Notes under the pieces: generated by a model
What the model was told of the DNA's origin: nothing
Seen by the model: only the letters and a program-made list of their open reading frames with translations
Databases searched by the model: none
Assembly: GCA_934662925.1 (NCBI GenBank)
Contig: CAKUKL010000008.1
Coordinates: 1 to 17,073 of the forward strand
Origin: an uncultured Oscillospiraceae bacterium
GTDB lineage: Bacteria; Bacillota; Clostridia; Oscillospirales; Oscillospiraceae
Direction: 5' to 3'
DNA: 17,073 bases
Position numbers and translations under genes: made by a program
Part shown: positions 1 to 6,340 of the stretch, one piece after another
Layout: every line of letters starts with the position of its first letter
Position numbering within the stretch: the first letter of the stretch is position 1

Positions 1-52
1 GCTATTGTATCACGGGCACCTCAAAGCCTGTTGATACCTGAAATTATTAACT

Positions 53-604
53 TTAAAACTTATTATACGAGGAAAATTTCTGCTGATTCATGGCGGTGGG
101 CGCGAGCAGCGCAGCCTCCATGCCGTTCAAAAACCACTCCGGCATACCCTCCCGATAATTGCAGACCTCCGACAAAGACTTGACTTTATGCGTTGCGCCG
201 TTTGTGCAACCATTGCCGAGAGAGAGCAGGCAAACCTGCTTTTCTCCCTTGCCGATCTCAGCTTTGCTCTTGCCGTGAGTCATGGCGACCCAGCAGGTGT
301 TCAACCCAAGTTCCTGTGCTTTCAGTACGATTTGCTCACCGTAGCAGCCGAGCGTTTCTTCCAGTTTGTCGCCTTTCGGCCCGACAAGCGCAATATAGTT
401 TTTCACGCCTGTAAACTTTCCGTAGCGCGCCATCATGGAATCAAAACACTTCGGTTCTTCGTAGAAAATCTGAATGTGCAGATCGGCTTTCCGGTTGATT
501 TCTGTGATCATATCATTTAAGATAGTTCGCTTTTCCGCTTCGATGGGACGGTCTGTGTATTGGCGGACGCTGTGCCGCTGTTTCATCAAATCAAGCATTT
601 CCAT
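53..604 (-). pseudogene. nitroreductase family protein, C-terminally truncated
   Basis: This 183-residue product resembles the putative TM1586-type nitroreductases, FMN-dependent oxidoreductases of unknown substrate. The N-terminal RHSVRQYTDRPI motif (about residues 10-21) is the phosphate/FMN-binding start of the fold, and LLAPTAMNQQKF near residues 166-177 is the usual late motif. In intact relatives some 30-50 more residues follow that motif. Here the frame runs into SSYNKF and stops, so the 3' end is probably deleted or replaced. The start at 604 is supported by GGAGG 10 bases upstream. The start overlaps the end of the metallo-hydrolase remnant, suggesting the two once formed an operon. 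GC content is lower than in the genes right of 1665. It could still be a functional short variant, but that seems unlikely. Confidence 0.65.
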
Positions 605-1312
605 TCTATTTGAACCTCCAAAATCTGCTCCTGAACTGTCGGATCGTGATTGACAAACACGCCCTTGCAGTCAGGATCGTTTTTACATTCAATGAGCCAG
701 TCAAGCGACTTTTCAGCCAGACCATTATCCACAGTAAAGCCGGGGATACGGTGCTGGGAAAAGGACTCCGGCAGATAAGCAGCGTCATTACCGAGAACAA
801 CAAATCCGTCTGTGCCTTGAATCAAAACGCTGAACAGGCCATAGCTGTGTCCCGGTGTATGCACAAGCTGAACCGTACCGTCACCGAACACATCATAGCT
901 CTCTCCCACAGGGCCAACACCGCTGCGCTGATAAGAAAAGGTCTTAACTTCACAGATGCCTGTCCATGTGTCTACATAGCGCAGGCTGAACTTATTGCAG
1001 GCATCCCACTCTTCCTGCGCCGTGCGAATATCCCGTGCCGTTCGTACCAAGCGAAGCCCGCTGCATGGTCAAAATCCATGTGGCTGATGAATACATGGTC
1101 AATATCGGCCATGGATAAACCGACCGATTTGAGCTTGCTGTCAATGCCTTCGTTCTCCTGGATGATTGGAGCGCTGATTTTATCCACCATGCCCATAAAC
1201 TGCTTTGGCCGCTCCTGTCCGGCAAGGACTGAGAAATCTCTTTTGCCAGTTCCAATGTGGAGATCAGTTTTTCAAACGCCTCCATTTCCGGGTCAAAGTA
1301 GTAGAAATTCAT
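586..1312 (-). pseudogene. MBL-fold metallo-hydrolase (lactonase-like), two frameshifts
   Basis: Three reading frames must be joined to give one metallo-beta-lactamase-fold protein. The first frame begins at 1312 (MNFYYFDPEMEAFEKL). The second holds DIDHVFISHMDFDHAAG, which contains the zinc-binding HxDxDH motif. The third, from about 1062 to 586, starts LRLVRTARDIRTAQEEWD and holds HTPGHSYG, the downstream metal-ligand histidine region. The second break, at about 1053-1062, looks like loss of one base, because G-LRLV continues the family pattern cleanly after HAAG. The first break lies somewhere in 1200-1285 and is less precisely placed. The organisation recalls N-acyl-homoserine-lactonase-like hydrolases, but the substrate is unknown. 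The last codons overlap the start of the nitroreductase. Sequencing error could mimic this, although two independent shifts beside two other broken genes favour real decay. Confidence 0.7.
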
Positions 1313-1350
1313 CGTACCTTCTTTGCGAACTTTGACAATACCTGGATATG

Positions 1351-1383
1351 AAAAAGCCCTCCACGGAATGATCCGCAGAGGGC
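1351..1383 (-). terminator. intrinsic terminator after the AraC fragment
   Basis: The arms 1356-1367 and 1372-1383 form a 12-bp hairpin with two internal mismatches and an ATGA loop. On the minus strand a short T run follows the stem (AAAAA at 1351-1355 on the plus strand). It sits just beyond the stop codon of the AraC-type fragment at 1389. Confidence 0.65.
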
Positions 1384-1388
1384 CGTGC

Positions 1389-1625
1389 TTATTTCATTGA
1401 CTGCCGATATTCGCTGACTGTTTGACCCGTCCAAACCGTGAACGCCCGAAGGAACGACCCGGTCTCCTGATACCCCAGCAGAAACGCAATATCCTCGGCG
1501 GTCATATCGGTGTTGGCAAGATAGGTCTTTGCCAGCAGCTCCCGTGTATGGTTGAGCTGCTTCTGGAAGTTGGTGTCTTCCTCTTGCAGCTTGCGCTGCA
1601 ACGAGCGTTTGCTGAACTTCGGTCT
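1389..1625 (-). pseudogene. AraC-family regulator, only the C-terminal HTH remains
   Basis: Read leftward from about 1625, the frame gives FSKRSLQRKLQEEDTNF and continues to TVSEYRQSMK. It covers most of an AraC-type double helix-turn-helix: the first recognition helix region (SKRSLQRKL), the linker with LAKTYLANTDMTAEDIAFLLGYQETGSFLRAF, and the final motif equivalent to GxTPxxYR (WTGQTVSEYR). No effector domain precedes it. In this frame the DNA upstream becomes GC-rich and unrelated by about 1660, where the next gene ends. This looks like the 3' remnant of a regulator cut at a recombination junction. TTG at 1601 could serve as a start, but no convincing ribosome binding site was seen there. 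Confidence 0.65.
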
Positions 1626-1664
1626 GCCGCAGAAACGGCGCGGCAGCCGGTCAGGCTGCGGCCC

Positions 1665-2213
1665 TCAGCCGCCCGGCCCGTCCAGCGCATCGTCAATGCG
1701 GCGGAACAGCGCCACAAGCTCCGGATACGCCATCCGCTCCTTCGGCGTCCAGAAGCCGTACAGCTCCCGTAGCTCCGCCGGATCGCCGCACAGGGTCTTT
1801 ACCTTCTCATAGGCGAAGGCGTTGGCATCCAGCTCGCAGGGGAGACTCAGGTAGGCGCGGGTGAAGTATTCCTCCGGGCCGTCCAGCGCGCACTCCTGCC
1901 AAACGTTCCCCGCAAGCCGGAAGCAGACGCCGTTATATAAGACCGTGTAAGCGATGCTCTCCCGGAGCTCCGCGCCGAATCGGCCGGGGCAGAGGTACTG
2001 TACCGCGTGGCGCAGCTCGTGATACAGGTAATACAGCACCTCGTATTCCGGTGCGTCCCGGAGCATGGCCGGATTGAGAAACAGCGTGTTGACCGTGACG
2101 TCATACGTGCCGTAGGCGTTCTCGTACCCGGCGGGCATTTCCCGGGACAGCGTCACCGCGATGCCGTTCTCCCGGCAGAACTCCGCGGCCAGCCGTTCCG
2201 CGTCAGCGTTCAT
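1665..2213 (-). CDS. small HExxH metallopeptidase-like protein
   Basis: The product is 182 residues. YYLYHELRHAVQYL contains a zinc-peptidase HExxH motif (H65, E66, H69), and LPCELDANAFAYE about 58 residues later supplies a candidate third ligand (E127 in an ExDAxxFA pattern, like ImmA/IrrE-type M78 peptidases). There is no signal peptide or membrane segment, so it probably acts in the cytoplasm; its target is unknown. I chose ATG 2213 over an in-frame start at 2258 because AGAAGG lies about 7 bases upstream and the predicted promoter would place the transcript start near 2240. It is the first intact gene after the degraded left segment and has the GC-rich codon use of the genes to its right. 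It is alone, with no linked regulator on the same transcript. Confidence 0.75.
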   Translation of the reverse strand: MNADAERLAAEFCRENGIAVTLSREMPAGYENAYGTYDVTVNTLFLNPAMLRDAPEYEVLYYLYHELRHAVQYLCPGRFGAELRESIAYTVLYNGVCFRLAGNVWQECALDGPEEYFTRAYLSLPCELDANAFAYEKVKTLCGDPAELRELYGFWTPKERMAYPELVALFRRIDDALDGPGG

Positions 2214-2246
2214 CCCATGACCTTCTTTCCTGTCGTCTGTGACACC

Positions 2247-2275
2247 ACTATACCACACCCCCGGCGGGGCGCCAA
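2247..2275 (-). promoter_or_regulatory. sigma-A-like promoter for the HELRH gene
   Basis: On the minus strand, TTGGCG (2275-2270) and TATAGT (2252-2247) are separated by 17 bases. The predicted transcript starts about 27 bases before the ATG at 2213. Confidence 0.55.
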
Positions 2276-2295
2276 GAGAAACCGAAGCGCCCCGC
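2264..2295. repeat. 9-bp inverted repeat next to the -35 box
   Basis: GCGGGGCGC (2264-2272) is matched by GCGCCCCGC (2287-2295), 14 bases apart. The left arm overlaps the -35 element of the promoter at 2247-2275, so it may be an operator. It could equally be a weak hairpin between the two transcription units. Confidence 0.4.
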
Positions 2296-2323
2296 TGCGC
2301 GGCAGGATCAAATATATGCGGAT

Positions 2324-2367
2324 AAAAGGCCCGCCGCGGAATTTTGCAATTCCGCGGCGGGTCTTTT
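2324..2367 (-). terminator. strong terminator ending the six-gene operon
   Basis: A stem of about 20 bp (AAAAGGCCCGCCGCGG and onward, one G-U pair) closes on a TTGC loop and is flanked by A and T runs on both sides. It would work on the minus strand after the SnoaL-like gene, and by symmetry also on the plus strand. Confidence 0.85.
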
Positions 2368-2394
2368 AGAGAAAAGAAAAAAGAATAGGAGAAC

Positions 2395-3099
2395 TCAGAT
2401 CATGTCGCCGAAGAAGGTCTTCTTCAGGTCAGAGTAGCTGTTGTAGGGCACGGGGGGCTCGGGCTGATCGGCGGGGTAGACGGAGTTGACGCTCATGTAC
2501 CACGGAGTATCGGTGCAGGGGGCGTCGGTCTTGGGGAACTCGTCCAGATTCATCGGGCCGGAGAACTGACTCCACTCGGTCCAGGAGGTGCCCACCGGGG
2601 TCTTGAACATGGGGTAAATGCGCATGCGCCAGATCTTCCAGCCGTCCGCTTCCTTGATGAAGTCCGCGCCGTACTTGCTCCATGCCCAGATCGCGCCCTG
2701 TCCCGGCTCGCGGTCGGCGCGGGGGAAGGTCTCGTGTCCGGGGGACCACCAGGCGCCCCGGGCGGTCTTGCCATCGGCGGCCACTTCGATGATGGGCGTG
2801 TCAAGGTGATGGAAGAACACAGCACCCTTCATCTTCTCCTCGGCACCCTCGTCGCCGCGGTCAAAGTGGTGGTCAAGATAGCACTTCTTCACGCTCTCAA
2901 AGCCGATGTACTTGCCCCAGGGCATCTCGAGGATGTCGTCCTCGCGCTGCGCCCAGAACTTGACATAGTCCTTGTGACGGAAGGCGGCATGATAGTTGAC
3001 ATAGCGGCTCATCAGGTTGGCGCAGATGGTGACGGCCTCAAGGCGGTCGATCTTCAGCTGCATTTCGTCCAGCTTCTGGACCAGTTCTTCATTCGTCAT
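2395..3099 (-). CDS. SnoaL/NTF2-like domain protein
   Basis: The product is a soluble protein of 234 residues. A short predicted coiled coil (residues 1-22, LVQKLDEMQLKIDRLEAV) leads into an NTF2-like cone domain. Typical features are the SRYVNYHAAFRHKDYVKFW helix, DDILEMPWGKYIGFESVKKCY, and later beta strands around GAWWSPGHE and WKIWRMRIYPMF. SnoaL-like proteins are lyases, isomerases, dehydratases or ligand binders; bile-acid dehydratase BaiE is a shorter relative in fold, but no bai neighbours are present. The C-terminal 60 residues, with a proline-rich PPVPYNSYSDLKK end, extend past the core fold. ATG 3099 has GAGGAGG 8 bases upstream. It is the last gene of the minus-strand operon, just before the strong terminator. 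Reaction and substrate are unknown. Confidence 0.75.
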   Translation of the reverse strand: MTNEELVQKLDEMQLKIDRLEAVTICANLMSRYVNYHAAFRHKDYVKFWAQREDDILEMPWGKYIGFESVKKCYLDHHFDRGDEGAEEKMKGAVFFHHLDTPIIEVAADGKTARGAWWSPGHETFPRADREPGQGAIWAWSKYGADFIKEADGWKIWRMRIYPMFKTPVGTSWTEWSQFSGPMNLDEFPKTDAPCTDTPWYMSVNSVYPADQPEPPVPYNSYSDLKKTFFGDMI

Positions 3100-3156
3100 G
3101 GTAATTACCTCCTCAGGTAAATTTGCAGTTTCGTGTTGAGAGACCGATCCTCCGTC

Positions 3157-3453
3157 TCAGGCCCGCTGGCCGTCGAACAGAGAGGAATGTCCCTTGTGGA
3201 AATTGGCCCCGTAGAAGCGGCCGTCCTCCTCGACCACGCCGAAGAAGGTCAGGTCGCAGTCATGGGGAAAAGTATTGAAAAACAGATACTTGTCATCCAC
3301 CACATGGCCCCACTTGAAGGCGGAGCAGCCGTGGTCGTCGCCGTCCAGCGTACCGGTGATCTGTCCGTCCGGCGCGACATGGATGTCCAGCACGATATAG
3401 CGCTCCCCGATCGGGGTATGCATCGTGCAGCGATAGGTTCCGGAAAGTTCCAT
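3157..3453 (-). CDS. 98-residue beta-rich hypothetical protein
   Basis: I do not recognise a named function. The product starts MELSGTYRCTMHTPIGERYI and alternates hydrophobic residues through GQITGTLDG and FYGANFHKG, suggesting a small antiparallel beta-barrel. It resembles the SGTWxxTxxTPxG domain found in various hypothetical and oxidoreductase-associated proteins (recalled pattern, not searched). There is no signal peptide. ATG 3453 was chosen over an in-frame start at 3483 because AAGGAGG lies 8 bases upstream of it. The gene begins 26 bases after the hydrolase stop and ends 57 bases before the SnoaL-like gene. A small ligand-binding role beside the SnoaL-like protein is possible but unproven. 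Confidence 0.7.
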   Translation of the reverse strand: MELSGTYRCTMHTPIGERYIVLDIHVAPDGQITGTLDGDDHGCSAFKWGHVVDDKYLFFNTFPHDCDLTFFGVVEEDGRFYGANFHKGHSSLFDGQRA

Positions 3454-3479
3454 GAGTTTTGCCTCCTTGTTCATGTCGT

Positions 3480-4496
3480 TCATATCGTTCCGTCCAGCAG
3501 GGCCTCAATGGCCTTCTGGACCTCGTTCTGTCCCCGCAGATACAGCGCGCCGTGCTCCGCGCCGGACACCTCCAGCCAGCTTTTCGGCCCGGAGTAGGCG
3601 TCATACGCCGTTCTGGAAAACTCGGCGGGCAGGTAGCTGTCCGCTTCCCCGGCGAGAAACACCGCCGGAAGGCTCGCCTTCCGGACCATCTCCGTCAGGT
3701 CCACGTCGTCCAGCCCGTAGCCGGCCATCCGCTCCATTTTGGAGTTTATGAGGTTCAGCAGCGGGAATGTGGGCAGGCGGAACCAGTTGCCCATCTCGTA
3801 TTGGGCCAGCTCCCGGAGGGAGCCGTAGGCGCTCTCCGCCACGACGCCGCACACCGGTGCGTCCAGCAGGCCGTTTCCAGCCGCGGTCAGCACCGCGCCC
3901 GCGCCCATCCCAACGCCGTGGAGATAGATCTGGCGGCTGCCCAGCGTCTCGGCGGCGTAGTCCACCCACGCGGCTACGTCAAACTGCTCGAACAGGCCGT
4001 AGCCCAGACAGGTTCCCTCGCTGCCGCCGCTAGCGCGGGTATCGGTGAGCAGCACGTTGCACCCCTGAGTCTCGTACCACGGTGCGTAGAGGAAATCGCC
4101 GGTGCTGTTCACCGCATAGCTCTGGAACACGATGACCGTGCGGTCAAAGCCACAGTTGTAGTACAGGCCGTGCAGCTTCGTACCGTCCTGAGAGACCACG
4201 TCGCAGCGGTCGGCCAGATGCCGGTCCCGCCAGGAGTCGTACTGCTCCTGTAACGGTCTGAGCTCGTCGGAGACCGCCGTATCCACGGCCAAACGGCTGT
4301 TGCTCTCGATGATCTCGGCGGCGTTTTCGTCGGTGTAGGCGACAAAGGCGTTATAGTAGGCGTTGGTCAGCGCCCGGCCCCACCAGCAGGCCACAAAGAT
4401 CAGGATAGCCGCCACCAGAACGCCGTAGGTGACGTTCTGCTTCCGGCTGTACTCCCGCGTCTTGCCGCTGCGGAAGGGGAGCGTGAATTTTTTCAT
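3480..4496 (-). CDS. membrane-anchored alpha/beta-hydrolase-like protein lacking the nucleophile Ser
   Basis: The product is 338 residues. One transmembrane helix (about 22-39) follows a basic N-terminus, so the domain is predicted to face outside. The body matches the BAAT/YqkD-like alpha/beta-hydrolase group: DTRASGGSEG (152-161) stands for the usual DxRGHGxSxG, and LHGVGMGAG (192-200) stands for HGxSMGA. The elbow serine is Gly196 (codon GGG). The oxyanion-region HG is replaced by QS (125-126). The acid and base are retained as D286 (GEAD) and H315 (GAEHG). It may be a non-catalytic binding protein or use altered chemistry. ATG 4496 has GGAGGGG upstream. A longer in-frame start at 4661 was rejected because it reads an arginine-rich shadow of the foldase gene. 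It lies 14 bases after that gene. Confidence 0.85.
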   Translation of the reverse strand: MKKFTLPFRSGKTREYSRKQNVTYGVLVAAILIFVACWWGRALTNAYYNAFVAYTDENAAEIIESNSRLAVDTAVSDELRPLQEQYDSWRDRHLADRCDVVSQDGTKLHGLYYNCGFDRTVIVFQSYAVNSTGDFLYAPWYETQGCNVLLTDTRASGGSEGTCLGYGLFEQFDVAAWVDYAAETLGSRQIYLHGVGMGAGAVLTAAGNGLLDAPVCGVVAESAYGSLRELAQYEMGNWFRLPTFPLLNLINSKMERMAGYGLDDVDLTEMVRKASLPAVFLAGEADSYLPAEFSRTAYDAYSGPKSWLEVSGAEHGALYLRGQNEVQKAIEALLDGTI

Positions 4497-4510
4497 CTTC
4501 GTTCCCCTCC

Positions 4511-5578
4511 TCACATGGCGATCTGCATCCCGAAGAGCTCCTTCACCGGGATGCTCTCCTCCCGCTCGCCGAGCCAGGCTTCCACCCGCTCGTCCAGCAG
4601 GAGCTGCCGCGCACTCAGCTCGGCGGCGGATACACCGGCGCCGCGGTAATAGACCACCCACAGGCCGTCGGCCGTCGCGCTGACGGTGGTATCCCCGCTT
4701 TGGCGGGTGGGATCAAACAGCCAGCTGTCCAACGTCTCGGGCAGATCGCCCTTGCGCACGCTGTCCAGCTTTCCGCCGTCCGGGGCGCTGTCATGCTCGG
4801 AATAGCGCACAGCCAGACCGGCAAAGGCCGTCTCGCCGCCGCCGTCCGCCGCCCAGCGCTCCATCAGCAGCGCCGCGCGGGCCTGCATGTCGGCCAGCTG
4901 GGTGTCGCCGGTCTCTCCGGTGAAGCGGTCCGCCGCCGGGGCGAACCAGATGACCCGGACATCCGCCGTAAAATAGTCGTCCAGTTCGGGGTGCTCCGCC
5001 GCATAGGCCGCGGCCTCCGCCTGCGTGGGCCGGAGGGATTCGGTCACGGCGGCGCGCACCGCGTCCGCCCCCGTCTCCCGCAGCAGCTGCTTTTTGTAAT
5101 TGGCGGCGGTGACGCTGTAACCGTAGTAGGAGCGGACATAGTCGTCCAGCTTGATCCCGCTGGCCGCGCACTCGGCGTCCGCGTCCGCCAGACGCAGGGC
5201 GTACTCCGGCAGATCCTCCGCCTCCAGCGAGACGCCATACTCGTCCGCCACCGCCAGCAGGGCTTCAGTCTGCCGCAGCGTTTCCTCGGCCTGAAGGCGG
5301 AAGTAGTCCTCCCACGTCTGGCCGCCCTCCCGCTGCTGCTTGTCCAGCGGGCGGCTGGTGTCCAGTCCAAGGGCATCCAGTTCGTCGTAGTGCGCATCCA
5401 CGTAGTCCAGATAACTCTCATAGTACCAGTAGTTGAACTGCGCGGATGTGTACTTCGTCCCGCCCACCGACAACGCGGGGACAAACCGCTGCAGAATACC
5501 GCCGTACAGCAGGATCACAAACAGGATCAGCGGCAGGAATACAAGGTATCGCGGCAGCTTTGCCAGACGCTCTTTCAT
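4511..5578 (-). CDS. membrane-anchored PpiC/SurA-like (parvulin-type) foldase
   Basis: The product is 355 residues. A transmembrane anchor (about 11-32) has no lipobox cysteine. It is followed by the helical N-domain typical of clostridial secreted peptidyl-prolyl isomerases (VGGTKYTSAQFNYWYYESY, 38-56) and a linker rich in charged residues. A parvulin-like region lies near residues 195-315 (RVIWFAPAADRF, YSEHDSAPDGGKLD, DSWLFDPTRQSGDTTV, GLWVVYY). Such proteins fold or chaperone secreted substrates outside the membrane. The parvulin core is divergent, so isomerase activity is not assured. ATG 5578 has GGAGGGG upstream. The membrane-anchored hydrolase-like gene begins 14 bases past its stop, so it may help fold that protein (inference). 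Confidence 0.8.
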   Translation of the reverse strand: MKERLAKLPRYLVFLPLILFVILLYGGILQRFVPALSVGGTKYTSAQFNYWYYESYLDYVDAHYDELDALGLDTSRPLDKQQREGGQTWEDYFRLQAEETLRQTEALLAVADEYGVSLEAEDLPEYALRLADADAECAASGIKLDDYVRSYYGYSVTAANYKKQLLRETGADAVRAAVTESLRPTQAEAAAYAAEHPELDDYFTADVRVIWFAPAADRFTGETGDTQLADMQARAALLMERWAADGGGETAFAGLAVRYSEHDSAPDGGKLDSVRKGDLPETLDSWLFDPTRQSGDTTVSATADGLWVVYYRGAGVSAAELSARQLLLDERVEAWLGEREESIPVKELFGMQIAM

Positions 5579-5629
5579 GGATGCCCCTCCGATTCTTGCT
5601 GATTGCTTCAGATCGCCGTCCCCCAGCGG

Positions 5630-6268
5630 TTACTCCTCCACGGGGATCGTGTCGCCGATCTGATATTCGCCGCAGTTGGTGACGCAGCAAACATACTCCG
5701 GCGCTTCATGGAAGCGGATGAAGAATGCCTTGGCCGTGTCCGCGTAGGCCAGCGTCGCGTTGATGGCCATGGGGTGGGTCATGAGGCCGGACAGCAGCAT
5801 CACCTTGCCCGGCTCCACCGCGGGCACGGTGACCAGCGGCATCTTGTCCACATCGAACATGTGGGGGTCGCCTTCGGACCGGACAGACAGGTAAATGCGG
5901 TCGCCCTTTTCCTCCGGCGCAAAGTACAGGTCGCAGGCCGGGCTCTTCTCGCCGACGCGGAAGGGGGCGTGATAGGCGTTGAACATGCCTTTGGGGCCGA
6001 CGTTCATAAAGCACACGGCCGGACGGATGGCGGCGGCAAAGGCGGCGATCATCCAGTTGGGGCAGTGGTTGACGAACTTGACCACGCTCTGGCCGGCGCT
6101 GCGCTCCTTGACCTCGGCCACGGCGCGGGGCAGAGCGGAGGGCTCCCAGTGATAGTCCCGGGAAACGAAGGTTCCGTCGGGCTTGTAAACGTCCTCCATC
6201 TGCATCCCATAGCGCTCGGCCATCTCGTTGACGTCGATCACGACCGGGAATTTTTCAGTTGCACTCAC
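5630..6268 (-). CDS. hypothetical protein, possible tandem Csx3-like fold
   Basis: This 212-residue protein has no signal peptide or membrane helix, so it should be cytoplasmic. Two segments look like copies of one another: VVKFVNHCPNWMIAAFAAAIRP (62-83) and its following strand, and VMLLSGLMTHPMAINATLAY (156-175) followed by AKAFFIRFHEAPEYVCCVTN and CGEYQIGDTIPV. The second copy closely follows the pattern I recall for Csx3-family proteins: a strand ending in SG or NG, then a P-containing helix, an AVAVFDP-like strand, a YVV.ISH-like strand and a closing YxxGDxI. The function outside CRISPR loci is unknown. The start is GTG 6268 with AAAGGA 9 bases upstream. It is the second gene of the operon, behind the permease. 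The family call comes from pattern recall, not a search; that this is a real gene is much more certain. Confidence 0.7.
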   Translation of the reverse strand: MSATEKFPVVIDVNEMAERYGMQMEDVYKPDGTFVSRDYHWEPSALPRAVAEVKERSAGQSVVKFVNHCPNWMIAAFAAAIRPAVCFMNVGPKGMFNAYHAPFRVGEKSPACDLYFAPEEKGDRIYLSVRSEGDPHMFDVDKMPLVTVPAVEPGKVMLLSGLMTHPMAINATLAYADTAKAFFIRFHEAPEYVCCVTNCGEYQIGDTIPVEE

Positions 6269-6293
6269 AGCAGATCATCCTTTCAGGGATATA

Positions 6294-6321
6294 CCGGAGG
6301 GGCGGAAAACCGCCCCTCCGG
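6294..6321 (-). promoter_or_regulatory. intercistronic hairpin between permease and second gene
   Basis: CCGGAGGGGCGG (6294-6305) and its exact complement (6310-6321) form a perfect 12-bp stem with a four-base loop. On the minus strand no T run follows, so it is not a standard terminator. It may stabilise the permease mRNA end, cause partial attenuation, or mark an RNA-processing point. Confidence 0.6.
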
Positions 6322-6340
6322 GCAGGAATTTGAATTTGGA

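Noticed and set aside
610..1335. Long plus-strand open frame of 241 codons
   Set aside because: It lies opposite the metallo-hydrolase remnant, whose recognisable HxDxDH motif is on the minus strand; its own product has no recognisable domain.
2395..3099. Bile-acid 7-alpha-dehydratase (BaiE) identity for the SnoaL-like gene
   Set aside because: It is about 70 residues longer than BaiE and no other bai-type gene is nearby; only the general fold is shared.
4497..4661. Longer start for the hydrolase-like gene
   Set aside because: The 55 extra residues are arginine-rich shadow of the foldase gene; ATG 4496 has GGAGGGG upstream and leads into a normal membrane anchor.
4700..5602. Plus-strand open frame of 300 codons
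   Set aside because: It is antisense to the foldase gene, arginine/valine/glutamine-rich and lacks any domain pattern.
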